Positions 26,356 to 38,796 of a DNA stretch of 64,000 bases are shown piece by piece. Below the pieces are notes generated by a model that saw nothing but the letters and a program-made list of their open reading frames with translations, did no database searches and was not told the origin of the DNA. The position numbers and the translations under genes are program-made. Origin of the DNA: Chrysomallon squamiferum (Eukaryota > Mollusca > Gastropoda > Neomphalida > Peltospiridae). The stretch is taken from assembly GCA_012295275.1 (NCBI GenBank), contig CM022673.1, forward strand, positions 4,250,605-4,314,604, in the 5' to 3' direction. How positions within the stretch are numbered: position 1 is the first letter of the stretch; every line of letters begins with the position of its first letter.

Positions 26356-26507
26356 CATTATTCAGGAAAACACCTTCTCAACTACAGAAGAACTTAAAGA
26401 AAAGAGAAGCCCAGAAAAAAGCCAAAAAGCTACCAGAAAGAGATCTTGCTGCAAAGTATTACGGAAACTTCCTTGATCCCAATGCAACTTTTCAATTTCA
26501 CTTGTAA
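20850..26507 (+). CDS. Ankyrin-repeat protein with C-terminal CxxC segment (9 exons, 436 aa)
   Basis: Exons: 20850-20916, 21795-21967, 22462-22663, 23140-23304, 23900-24081, 24516-24588, 24881-25045, 25451-25592, 26366-26507 (1311 nt, all phases join). After a Ser/Lys-rich start, about nine ankyrin repeats fill residues 23-340, with clear repeat cores such as GRTPLHDACIGGHIECVELL, GRTPLHYASQYGGLASLICL and YGNTPGHYAAENGKAECLNC. Then come a CPQC motif (349-352) with FYHHQQ, a Ser-rich linker, a Lys/Arg-rich helix (about 399-417), and a conserved-looking tail YYGNFLDPNATFQFHL. Ankyrin repeats bind partner proteins; no catalytic domain is seen. The repeat style recalls ANKRD42 or espin-type proteins, but the C-terminal part does not let me assign either. 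The starting ATG is the first one, just upstream of the donor of a short exon 1. Confidence 0.88.
25327..25371. repeat. (TTTA)n microsatellite
   Basis: About eleven TTTA units in intron 7 of the ankyrin-repeat gene. Confidence 0.88.
26312..26355. repeat. (ATT)n microsatellite next to an acceptor site
   Basis: About fourteen ATT units immediately upstream of the last exon of the ankyrin-repeat gene (acceptor at 26364-26365). It may serve as the pyrimidine-rich region. Confidence 0.9.
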
Positions 26508-26573
26508 AATATATTTATGAACAAAGGTTGTGCTGGGTTCTCAGGAAGTGGTCAAATTATTTATAATCATGTT

Positions 26574-26579
26574 AATAAA
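26574..26579 (+). terminator. Polyadenylation signal AATAAA, ankyrin-repeat gene
   Basis: First AATAAA after the stop codon, 67 bases downstream. Further signals and T-rich DNA continue to about 28.2 kb, so longer 3' ends are possible. Confidence 0.5.
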
Positions 26580-29500
26580 ATTTGAATGAATTACATAATT
26601 TTTGAAAGTAAATTATTTCAACTGTGATAACATATTCAGTTTTATAAGTTTTTATTGCTATTATTTTTTTCCCCCATTTTTTAATTTTTTTTTTTAAATG
26701 TATCTTTTTAAAATAGTTTTATGATCCTGAGAAGCAGATTGTGTAAAATCATGTTCATGTTATAATCTGTTTATTTTCAATATATTTGGACAAATATAAG
26801 TCACATGAATGAAAAAGTATGTTACATAAAACCATTTATATTATTTACTGGGTTTTTTAATTTTTATTAATATAAACATCTGATGTATGTACCATAATTT
26901 TACCATAATTTTATCCAGTTACTTAATAATACCAGTATATTATTTATTTATGTTTGTATGTATGTATGTATATAAATAATAAGATGTATAGATATTGGTG
27001 TGTGTATGTTGTGTGTTTAATTATTACATTATTCCATTATATTAAATTTTGTTGTAACTTTGTATTTTTCTTGTATTTATGGGAATACTGAAACCACTTT
27101 CTTATAGCCATTTTTTTTAATTATATTTTATTTTTTATTTTTTTATTAATGTGATGAGAAAGTGTAAAAAATACTTTTTTTTTCAACTTAATTTATAAAA
27201 GAAAAGTTTTTATTTATTTTACAAATTTTTTTTTTCTTTGAAATTTAGATAAAAATATATGTGTGTGTGAAATAACAACAAATGCATTTATTTCTGATAA
27301 ACAGAAGAAAAAAAAAAGAGGAAAAAACAAAAAAGTTAAAAAAGTGAGAAAGAACCCCTATTTAATAGTGATTAGTTGTGATGTAAAATTTTTGCCAAAC
27401 TTGAAAGCCAAAATTTTTAACTTATATAATTTCATGTGTTACATGGATTTAAATATAAATAAATATGGATGAATTAAATAATGAACAGTAACCTGTGTAA
27501 TATTAATGATTTTTGAAACTTTACACTATATTTTTAAACATTTTATATAGTTCAGTTTTAAAATTTTATACTGTATTTTTATGCATTTCTAGTAACTGTT
27601 ATAATATCAAATATTCATTAAAATTCTAACCAAATGAGTTATTTTAAATGTTATATACAAAACATTTTGAGTTTTATATTATATTTAGTTTTTGAATTCA
27701 CATACTGTTAGAATATTTATAAATAAATGTTTTGAGATGTTTCAGTCTAGTAATAATAATAATTTTTTATTATTATTATTATTTTACAGGATGAACTGAA
27801 CAAAAAAAATTACATGATGTGAAAAACACTTTAATCTTGATTATTTCTATTACAATGTACAGATATTCAGTTGATTTTTATTTTTTAATAATAATAATAA
27901 ATAGCTTTATAATTCTAAATTTGTTAGCAACTAATATTATCTATCTACAATGTACTTTTTCTATATCTTCATACATATATATATTTTAAATTTATTATTA
28001 TTATTCATTTACAGCATGTACTGAACAAGACAAATAAAAATAAAAAATCACATGATGTGAAAAACAGTTTAATCTTGATTATTTCTATTACAATGTGCAG
28101 ATATTCAGTTGATTTTTATTATTTAATAATAATAGCTTTATAATTCTAAATTTGTTAGCAACTAATATCATCTATCTACAATGTACTTTTTCTATATCTT
28201 CATACATATATATATTTTAAATTTATTATTATTAATACTTTTTTGTTTTTTTTATTTTTTTATTTTATATATATATATATAATTTCAATAAATATAAGAA
28301 AATGAATAAAAACAAAACTAATAATACTATAATAAATATTATTAATCAAGCCATATAGTCTTTCATCTGTTGAATCTATTAAACTTGGTCGAATAATAGT
28401 AGTTTTACTGGAACCAAACAAATAATTAAAATTCATCAAAATAAATGTTCTCTTTTAGCTAAAACACTAAGGAATGATCAACAGATACTCTGAATCCATG
28501 AAATGTATCAACAACTTTAAAAAAAATAAACAACCAAAAACAATTTCATCTCATCTTTTACAAACTGTCATTAAAGCCCTTAAGTAAAAAAAATAATCTC
28601 CAGAAGAAACAAATATTTCTTCCTTGACTACAACATTAAGAATAATAAAAAGAATCTAAAATATTTTATTAAAAATAATAATAAAAAACAACACATTTAA
28701 AAAAAAAAAAAAAAAAAAGACCAAAAAAAAAAATGTACCTATATTTAAATATCACCAACATAATCAATGGAATGCCATTAGCAAATGTAAACTAAAGAAA
28801 CATATAAACAAATAAACAAAAACAAAATGACAAGATGAAAAATCTAATTTAATAATATACACACAAGAACAAAATAATAATGTATGAACTGTCTTCAAGT
28901 TTCCTTAGTGAAAAAATAGTAAAATAAATTGTTTCTTTCAAACCAATGTTTATACTAGAAAAGAACAGACCTGGGCCACGACAAACTGATAAAACTGCTA
29001 GAAAAGCCTGGAAGAGATGCAAGATCAAGATCAAAGAATGAATATGGGATTTCTATTCATTTCTTGTAAGAAAGCAAAGATGGCAATAATGATGCAAAAT
29101 AAGAAATAATAATTAGAAACCTGTACACTTACTATAAAATGTCCAGACTAGGGAAGACACTCAGTGAAATCCAACTTAAGAGAGCAAGCCTGTTTCAGGA
29201 GTAGATAGGTACTCACTGACATTCCATATCCATGTTGCAAACCAGACTAAAACAGAACAGCCAAGAATACAGTATCCCTCTCTGCATGGCTCTTGTCTAG
29301 TAGAAGAAGGTTTTTGAACAGTATAATCTCAAGCAATACTGACAAAACTCCATGTACAGGGGAGAAAAGAAAGATGCTTACACCACACCTATCACACTGC
29401 ACAAATTACAAGAAATGTGGTGAATGGGTTAGAATAGAAAACAAGATTACTGAAGGACATCAGACGATTATCACTTGGAAATTTCAAGGAAGGAAAATAA

Positions 29501-29848
29501 TCAAGAGATGGACGAGTGGGACAATGGAGGATATAACTGAATGAATTGTGGGAAAAAAAGTCCATTTGACAGAGGATATCATCAGGGAGGAAGATGGAAA
29601 TACGCTGAGGTTAATCCTAAAAACAGGACACTACAGCTATACAGTGACAATAACAAATATTTATAATTTTATTAATTTTGATTCTCAATCTTAACTCAAG
29701 AATGAAATGCATGAAACTTGTGTAACTGATATTTATCAGGATATATAAGTATTTGGATGAAAATAATGATTTTTTCAATCATTATTTTGTGTAAAATATA
29801 AACTTTCACTGTAATGAAAAAAATAAATAAAAAATAGGTAACACAAAA

Positions 29849-29879
<31 letters not shown>

Positions 29880-31328
29880 AAATGATACAAGGTAAAAATA
29901 ATTTAAAAAAGCAATAAATCTACATAAGATGAATACCCCTGTCTTATTCTGTTCTAAAAATAAAACAAGTAAAACCAAAAGACAAACTTTTAATTTCTTA
30001 TTTATACTTTTATTTACAAAGGTCTTCCATGACTATAAATTTCATAATAAACTAAAATTCATGTCAACAAAGCAAACCCCCAAAAATTAAAAGTTTAAAA
30101 AATTTAAATGGTAATGTACAATAATGTACAAAAATAAGAAGTAGGAAAATAAAAAAAACCCTGAAAAATACAAAATTACATAAATGTCATAAGGAAAAAG
30201 ATAATACTTAACATTTTTGTACAAGATTTTTTTACTTTTTTTTTTTTTCTTTTTTTACAAAAATAATGAGGAATAATGATTTTAAAGATCTACTTTATTT
30301 AAAGTTTTATAAATGATGTCATTTTAATAATAATAACAACAATAAAAAAAAACTAACTTCCAATTTTTTTCAAATATCCATATTATAATAACAATAACAA
30401 CAAATAAATAATAATAATAATAACAAAATAATAAAAATGAATAATAGCAACAATCATGATAATGAAACTTAAATTCATTATTTTATTAATACATTTATTT
30501 TTATAAGTATGTGAGATTTTTATATCTTAAGTATTACCCTGTCTTGTATTTAATAAAAAAAATTTGTGATTACCATTTGAAATAGTATAATATATATTTA
30601 TATCTCTGTGACCACTGTTGATATCATTTTTCATAACTAACTTCCAAATTTACACCATAAAGATGAATCATCAGTAATAGCTTATATCAATTGTTGATCT
30701 TAATTACTGTAATTCATTTACATAAATTACATATATCATATTTCTTGGAGGCACGGGTAATAACTAATTTTCAAAATTTCTTTCTGTTGTCAACTAAATT
30801 ATTTATAATTCAGAAATATCTTTTTCTAATGATTTTAATCTTTTCCACTGGTGACAGTTAAAAATTTTAATAATTTATTTTTAATGTTGATCTAAAATAT
30901 TTTTTCAAAAACAGATGAAAAATTAATTTCTATTATCATCGTATTATTTTTCATAATTAATTTTCACTTACCCTGTTTCATAAATAACTTAGAAATAAAA
31001 AAACAACAACAGAAATTCATGGACTCCAATCACAATTTAATTTGGTCTTTTTTAACTTCATTTTATCCTTTTTATCAAAACAATCTCATTAATTTTTCTT
31101 AAACATTTTCAAAGATAATTTCAATAATTCTCCTGATGATTTCCCCAAAAATTATTTTCAGTTATTATTGTTTTATATAATTTCTTTTTCATAATTCCTT
31201 TGCAATGATTAATTATGTTATAATTATACATAGCTATAAAAGGTGTGTACATTTACACACATGTAGAATTTGTTTTCCGTATTGTTTTTTTTTTTTGATT
31301 TCTTCTGTTTTTCATCTTTGATTTTTGT
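26580..31328. other. Tail-to-tail spacer between the two ankyrin genes
   Basis: No exon is seen. By eye the plus strand is T-rich up to about 28.24 kb and A-rich after about 28.3 kb, as expected if the 3' UTRs of the two convergent genes meet there. It contains a 225-bp tandem duplication (27786-28234), a less AT-rich segment of unknown origin (28950-29650), and an (AAAT)n run at about 29848-29882. Confidence 0.4.
27786..28234. repeat. Two-copy tandem duplication, unit about 225 bp
   Basis: Copies 27786-28010 and 28011-28234 are nearly identical. Both carry ACATGATGTGAAAAACA, CTTGATTATTTCTATTAC, TTCAGTTGATTTTTAT and CAATGTACTTTTTCTATATC in the same order with few differences, so the duplication is recent. 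Confidence 0.9.
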
Positions 31329-34300
31329 TCATTCCAGAATGATTGTTTCATCTGAATTACTAAGGACCTGCATTTCTGTAAGAGCCAAATCACAACTTTT
31401 CAACTTTTCTTTCAACTTGGCAATCTTTCTGGGCCCACTTCTGGTTATTTGCTCCAGAAGACCAAGCTTACTTTCCACATCACTTATGTCTTGCTGCAGT
31501 TCCATTAGCTCTTCCAATTTAGAGTTGGCTTCTTCTTTTTTCAGATCTCTTAGCTGCTCCAGTTGTGTGTATTTCTCTGCTTGTTCTGCATAAAAATAAA
31601 ACACAGCGTGACTAACGTTTAGTAAAAATCATAAAAGAAGACAGTCAGAATGCCTAGTTGTCTACACTTGTAAAATATTCACCATATTTCTCTGCATATT
31701 CTGCATAAAAATAAAACACAATGTCACTGATATTTAGTAAAAGCCATAAGAGGATATAATAAGTTAAAATGCTTAAAATATTTTACTTAATGATGCATAA
31801 AGTCTTTTCACCTTATCTGCAGGTATATGGTTCCAAGAACCCCAGCAGATGTTGAATAGTAATTATAAAATTTAAATGAGTAATTTTACCCTACTCGTGT
31901 TTATTATTTTAAACTCTGTGGTTACTTCTCAGAATTGCTAAAAGTAAATATCCATGTTAATTGTTCTGACTACAGCATCCTGGAATATTTTTTACTGTAA
32001 ATTTTTAAAAAAGATTTCTAAGCCACAGTTGGTCAAAACTGTAGATGCCAAACATGCAAATAAGGCAGCACTGTATTTGTAATCAACAGTCACATTAACA
32101 TCAAACACAAAGTACGAAACCAACAGCTTATAATTTTTTAGTTAGCTGCAAGAGATCTTTTAGATGCTCCTTCTAATGGGCAGAAAATGTACACATTTGA
32201 TAAACTGATTGCTGCAACAGAAAAAATAAACAAATTTGGGCATTGATCCTATAACCCATCATGCCTCATACTATAATTATGGAGATACAGCTGACTAATC
32301 TAGAATTACTTACCCTTTAGTCGTTCAGTAAAGTCTGTCATTTCCTGTAAGATTCTGTTACGGTCTCTGTTGATTGTGCTGATAATGGTTGTTCTTGTAT
32401 CATAGCCAGTGTTCTGAAGGTATGCCAGGAAACCCTTACCAACATCTGGAGGTAAAGAAATACAAAAATTAAACAAACTTGCATCATCCATAATACAGAT
32501 ATTCTAACTAATTATTTCAATATTATAACCCAAGTCTTTTATAGTAATAATAATAATAATGAATTGGCATCAATAGTTCATTATCCAAACATATTGAAAA
32601 GCAACTTTAATATATATATGTATGTGTATAAGAAAAGGTTCCAGCTGTATGTTTATGTACCTGGTACTCTTGAATCTGGACATATCAAAGTAGTATCATC
32701 ACTAGAGACTGAACTGAAAGTGAAAACAGATATGAAGCTATATTAATAAATCTTAATTTATCACTAGTTAATACCACACAAAAACCTGGACATTAAATGG
32801 TGTAGATCATTAACCAAACATTCAAATAATTTTAAATCTTAAAAATATTCATACTTTTAGTAGATATATATTTATTCTTCATCATGCTTATAATCTATCT
32901 GATAACTTTATAAATTATTTTATTTTATTTATTTATTTTATTATGCAATACTTTTACATTATATTATAGGCAAATCTAATACAGTCTGCAAAATAATATT
33001 TGGTTTATTAATTTGTTTTGAGAAAGAAAAAAATTAAAATAGAAGAAAAATGCAATTGCATTTTTCAGAGCACACACTTCAATTAAATATATATCTATAT
33101 CTATATCATAAGTGTGTATGTCTATGCATATGTATGTATGTATGTATGTTAAGTTTCCTACAATGAAGAATCAAAACTGAATAAGATATTATTGATAAAC
33201 AAAATTAAAATCTGTTAACTATATCAGCAATTGTTGTTACAGAAATGTTTATTTATTTTTTTGAAATATTTTTTTATTATTATTTAAATCTATTTATTTC
33301 TGATATTATTTAAAATATTCTGTGAGTGAAATTATTTTTAATAATAGTACTTACCTGTCCATCTCTTCAAATTTGCTTGCTGGGGTAGTTTCTTGACCAC
33401 TGGTTGTGACTAAATTTAAACTCTGCACTGACTCCTCACTGGAGTCTGTTGATAAGCTGTATAAAAATTTCAAAAATATATAAATGAAATGAGATGCATA
33501 AAAGTGAAATGAAAGAAAACATCACTCCCAGAATTTAAATTTGCATTAACCTAAAAATAAAATCAAAACATATTGTAAAAAAGGTAATAAAAATGTTGTT
33601 ATTTAAATTGTTTTAGTCCATTTTTATTCTCAACTATACAGGAATGTCTTTGCATTCTGCTAAATTAAATACTAACTTAAAGAATACTGAAGTACATTTC
33701 TCCCTTAAAATGTTTTATAATTCAGTTATGCAAAAAGCACGGTCATAAAGTTTTTTTAAAAAGAAAGACTCAACCGTATAATGATGATGATTAATATTAT
33801 CAAAGAAACTGTTAAATCCTGTAATGGAAATTCCCTAAAAGTATTCATGACACACCAGGGCTCTGACAAATGTTAAAAAGTTGTTAGCCCAGGTGCCAAA
33901 TGAGAATAGTGGCCTACAATTGCAACGAAAGCTGGATGTGTGAGAAAACAACTGGGGCACTGCACAGACTAAAACTACTAGTAGTCAGAGAAAACAGCTG
34001 GGGCACTGCACAGACTAAAACTACTAGTAGACAGAGAAAACAGGGACACAAACTGTTGATCATTTATGCATGAAGGGGCTAATAAATTATCAATGAAAAT
34101 TTAATAAATATAAACATAGTTGTTTTGAGGAAGGATAAAGTGAAATAGCCATGATTTTATTTTCACCTCTGAAATACAAAGCAACTAATCATTTAGCTAT
34201 TGACCATCATACTCTGTGTTTATCCTGAAATAAAATAAATGATGTCATTTTCACTAGGAATCACCAGTTGGTTAAAAATGGAGATTCCGTTAGTGGCCAG

Positions 34301-35467
34301 CTCTAGTTTACAACTGTGTTAAATCACTTACCGTTTCCTCTTTCTCCTTAATCTTGGCAAGATTTTTATTTCATCTCCATTACTAAAAAAAAAAAATTTT
34401 AAAATAATTTTAAATTAAAAAACTAAAAAAAAAGCTTTTCAATACAGAGGCAAAGTATACAATTAAATATTAAATTATTTTTTGGAGGTTTATTTTTTCA
34501 ATAATCTGAGAATAATTTCAAAATTTCATTATAAATTCTATGATAAACCCTGCAAATGCCATCACCAATTGTTAGTGCCAAATTTACAATTTTCTATGAT
34601 GATAATTTTGCATTGTACCACCCAGTATATATTTTTTTAAATTTCCTTTCAGTATTTTTATAATCCAACAGTGGAAATATATTAATGGCAAAATGAAAAG
34701 AATAGATAGTTAAATTATGTTTTATTATTACAGATTCAAATCCTGCAGTGTCTGTATCATAGGGACTTTTAAATATACTACAACTTTAACTGAATATCAA
34801 CTCAAACAAGCTTGACTCATTAGGGTTTGACTGCATTTAAATTCTGTTATTGATGATTTTAAATCAAAGCTTACTTTGTTGATGTTGATGGTCTTTCAGT
34901 TCCTGCCTTAGAAACAGATGGGGATGCTGCCTAGAAGACAATTTTTAAAAGTATTTATTGTGGAAATATTAACATGCAAATTTCATTTTTAACAAAAGCT
35001 GTATAATTAATATGGATAATGTTTCTAAATTAAAAACTAAGCACGATGAGAAAAAAATGTCCTAATATGTTTTAACTAAATTGCTCCTAGGATCAAAACA
35101 TTTTCATTTTTAAAAACAACACGTTCCTTTCTTTTAATACTGAGTAGCTTTAAGAAATTTCATCATTACATAAATATAATGTTCGTAATACATATATGTA
35201 CAATGATGAAATTAAAACATCTTTTTTTTATATATATATATATAAAAGTGAAAAATAAAATATCTAACCATCGTGCAGTCTTTAGGTTTTGACAAACATT
35301 TTGTATCCAGCTTTGATTTTTGTTTCTTGAGTTGTGCATCAAGGAATTTTGAGTTTCTTGACTGTCCACAGTTAATTGCCACTTCAAAAGCATTTATTCC
35401 CTAAAATTATATTTAATATATATTTCACATTTATTTCAGATACATGGAATTGTTTTCTTATATTCTA

Positions 35468-35527
<60 letters not shown>

Positions 35528-36633
35528 ATATACAGAGAGAAAGAGAGTGAGTTATAGATCTATAATATATATAAATTATATACAGAACAGAATGTAACAC
35601 TCAGCATTAAATAAAAGATAATTTCTAAATCTAACCAGGTTATTTCTCAGAAGCAGGTTGGCACCTCCACTGACACACATTTTTAGAGTGTTAAAATTTC
35701 TGTCATGCTGAGCTAAAATATGAACTCCCGTGTTGCCATCATTATTCTGTGAATCTAACATTTCTAGCAAGAGACCTGTGAATTATGCATACACAAATAT
35801 AATACATAATTAGAAATAATGATAGTTATAATAAAAAAAAGCACATGTAATAAAAAATAAGATTTAAATGAAGGGTTGAGACATCTGACTGAAAACTGTT
35901 TTAAAATTGAACTATCAAGAAATAAAATAACATCAACAGTCAAAAAGATATAAATAGATAAAGTAATTTTTTTTTTTTAATTTTCATTCATTAAATATTA
36001 TATTTTTCCATCAAAAAAAGATGCAGAAAAAAAAAAGAAATGATAAATGTTATATTTTTCCAATATACATGTTGAAAAAAAAAAAAGAGAAAGCATAATT
36101 TGTTTTTAAAACACATGCAGAAAATAAAAAGAAATGTAGAAATTTACGACATTTTTCAACAATGTCTATTTTTTAAATCAACAATTTTTTTTTTTTTTTT
36201 TTTTTAAAAAGATCACAACAAATGGAAGATTAACAAACAAATCTTTTCTTCGGAATTGTGTGAAATACTCTATCGGTTAAACAAAACGTTAAATATTTAC
36301 CACCCGAAGTGTCCACTACTTTTGCAGTCTCTATGAGTGACGTGATGCAGCTTGCAAAGAACTTGTTAGTTTTCAGAGTGGTGTCTGCGTCCAGCAGTCT
36401 GCAGGCCAGCTGGAACGGGTTGTTTCCGTCGTTGTTTTTCACCGTGAAGCAGTCCGACAAGTAAGGCAGCATTTTGTTTATTGCAATTTCTGGATCTTTA
36501 CAGTTTGATTTCTGCAAGCAGACCAACACTCTGTGCAGTCCAGTGTCACCTGACTCTCCGTGCTGAACAGCACTAGAGAACCCTTCTTTAACAAGCCATT
36601 CGACCAGGTATGGTTTGCCTGAAAATTAATAAA

Positions 36634-36669
<36 letters not shown>

Positions 36670-36907
36670 TTTGTCATCATTTCTGTATATTATCAGTAAA
36701 GAAATCTTTTTTATATTAATATAATAAAAATTATTATATATATTTTTTAAAATGTCTTAGTAACAAAAAGATAAATAAATAAAAGAAAAGTAGTATCAAT
36801 AATAGTAGTTCATGACCTGTCATTTAATTATAGTTCAGTAACAGAAAAACCACAAATAGAACACATTTCAAATTCTTTCTAGAAAAATATTTCTTCAAAT
36901 GAACAAC

Positions 36908-36945
<38 letters not shown>

Positions 36946-37843
36946 TTTAAGACTTTCTTGTCTCTGGAAAATAAACAAGAATGTTTTGTACTTATAACAA
37001 AATGACTTACCAAGAGCACATGCCCAATGCATCATGGAAAATCTGTAGGACACATTGTCATCAGGTATCACAGATTCCTTAGTCCACACACCAGTCTGAA
37101 AAACAATGACAATTAAAACCAGTTAACTAAGAAAATTCCATGACAAATGATATCATCATTTGAATCCAAATATATCGATATTTATAGAAAAAACCTTTTC
37201 AATCAATTCAATTTGAATTCATTATGTAACAATTACAGATAATGAATAATAATAATAATAGTAATTTTTGCACTCAATTTTCAGTAAATGCAATTAAGTG
37301 CAAGGAATGAAAATGCTTTTATGATTCATTGAATGATTTAATTTTTCAACAGATCTACATATTTGACTATTTTCAGAGTCAAAGAAAGATCACCAAATAA
37401 AAGTTTAGGCATGTATTAATCTAAATGATATTCATTCTATTTTATTTATTTATTTATTTATTTTTAATTTATTTTTATTTGTTTTTATTTTTCACTTTAG
37501 ATTTGCTGAGGCTTTTCTTATACCAGCTAGGCCAAGGCTTAACTCAAACAATTAAAGTACATTTAACATAAACAGAATACTCTTTGATTTGAAAAATAAA
37601 CTGTTGTAACAGATATTAGCTTTCAGAATCTTTATACAAATATATATAAGTATTAAAATATATATAGCTGAATACATTTTCCCACTTGGTAATCACTGAC
37701 TTCAGACATTTAAATGATTCCTCTCTTTCTTTGTCACCTTCCAGGTTTGAACAGTCAAGTAATGTCATTAATAGCTCATGATGCATGTATGTACAATCAG
37801 AAGGACAGAAAGATGGACACACTAATGGTGTTTGGGAAGCCAT
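31329..37843 (-). CDS. Ankyrin-repeat and coiled-coil protein of unknown function (11 exons, 497 aa)
   Basis: Exons: 37843-37676, 37095-37011, 36618-36301, 35775-35636, 35400-35269, 34930-34875, 34382-34332, 33456-33355, 32713-32661, 32445-32314, 31585-31329 (1494 nt, all phases join). I do not recognise the family. The N-terminal 60 residues are Cys/acid-rich. Residues 75-260 hold degenerate ankyrin repeats (MMHWACALGKPYLVEWL; NNDGNNPFQLACRLL; NNDGNTGVHILAQHD; GINAFEVAINCG). A Ser/Thr-rich linker carries a basic cluster LRRKRKR (about 310-318), a plausible nuclear localisation signal, followed by acidic STDSSEES. The last 110 residues begin with DVGKGFLAYLQNTGYDTR and run into a long coiled coil rich in E, K, L and Q. 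Nuclear scaffold or regulator is a guess from this layout only. The exon 11 acceptor is locally duplicated, giving a possible 18-nt microexon. Confidence 0.85.
31683..31700 (-). other. Candidate 18-nt alternative microexon
   Basis: A duplicate of the exon 11 acceptor region lies about 115 bp upstream of it. It retains ATTTTTATGCAG as acceptor, then 18 nt coding EYAEKY in the phase set by exon 10, then a donor GTGAAT. The true exon starts EQAEKYTQ. Inclusion would add six residues without a frameshift. Whether it is ever spliced in is unknown. Confidence 0.4.
33856..34306. mobile_element. Possible hAT-like non-autonomous element
   Basis: A 450-bp patch less AT-rich than its intron. It begins CAGGGCTCTGAC and ends TAGTGGCCAGCTCTAG, so the ends are weakly inverted (AGAGCTGG against AGGGCTCTG). 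I could not see an 8-bp target duplication. It contains a 46-bp tandem repeat (33942-34045). Confidence 0.3.
33942..34045. repeat. 46-bp tandem repeat, 2.3 copies
   Basis: Units 33942-33987 and 33988-34033 differ at about two positions (CAACTGG/CAGCTGG and AGTCA/AGACA), followed by a 12-base partial third unit. It lies in intron 7 of the ankyrin/coiled-coil gene. Confidence 0.92.
35471..35524. repeat. (TG)n microsatellite
   Basis: About 26 TG units in intron 4 of the ankyrin/coiled-coil gene. Confidence 0.93.
36634..36669. repeat. (ATT)n microsatellite
   Basis: About twelve ATT units just upstream of exon 3 of the ankyrin/coiled-coil gene (minus strand), inside intron 2. Confidence 0.9.
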
Positions 37844-38700
37844 CTGAAAAGAAAAAAGGAGAACAAAAAAATTAAAATTAATAAATGTATTTAGTCTTTA
37901 AAAGTTTTTTGTAATCCTGACCATATTTTGGGTTGTTCACATTCATAAATTAAATCATAAATATCCCTTATGCAATATTTCTTTCAGCAGCCAAGATAGT
38001 AATATATATGTTTTGACAGTTAAGCGTATAAAAACTTTATTTAATGTACAAAAGTATTCAAAGTATTTTGGATAAGAGATTCACAACTTTTTTATGTATT
38101 ATTATTTTATTTTATTTTTAGTTTTTATCATTTTTGATATTAATCAGTGTTTGTGATTTTATTTATTTGGTGAAGGAAGCTGAATTGATTTTGTTTTAAA
38201 TAACCAGTTGGCAATCATAATGCTGGTGGTAATTATTTTACATGCAGTTACAGTTACTGTTGGATATACTCATACTGATCTACTTGTTTGTGTAATTTTC
38301 GCATTTTTGTTGCTTATGATCTTGACTTTGAAATGTTTATTGGTTATTAATGAAAATACCTGTCTTATTTCATTCAACAGTGTGTGTATCAGTTACTTTT
38401 AAATGAATATGTGTTTCAAGTGACCTCGAAACTGATTAGTCACTTTAGAAGTTTAGCGTAAATGAATATTATATCAAATATATTAAATTATGCTTTTAAT
38501 GTCTCAGAAATCTCTGACAAGTGCATAGATACTAGTAGTACTAAGTACTAGAATTAACTCAACTGTGTCAACTGTCATAATCGTGACAATGTTATGTGAA
38601 TGTGTTGTCTGACTTAATTATTCTGAATCCATAAATTATATGCCAAGTCTGAAGTTTATACATTATTTAAAAACAAAGATAAATCGGGTAATTTGATTTG

Positions 38701-38796
38701 TATGAAATAAACACGATAATGAAATGTGAAATCCCCATTAGGCATTGCACTTACAGTAATGGGGATTTCACATTTCATTATCGTATTTATTTCATA
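38701..38796 (-). repeat. Near-perfect 40-bp inverted repeat (hairpin, 16-nt loop)
   Basis: Left arm 38701-38740 and right arm 38757-38796 are reverse complements at 39 of 40 positions; the loop is 38741-38756. The only mismatch (C in the left arm against A in the right) becomes a G:U pair on the minus-strand RNA, so that strand would form a fully paired 40-bp stem. The arms are not simple repeats; they contain GAAATGTGAAATCCCCATTA. It lies about 860 bp upstream of the start codon of the minus-strand ankyrin/coiled-coil gene. Confidence 0.93.

Noticed and set aside
31270-31593. Plus-strand 107-codon Ser/Phe-rich frame
   Set aside because: It is antisense to the coiled-coil last exon of the minus-strand ankyrin gene.
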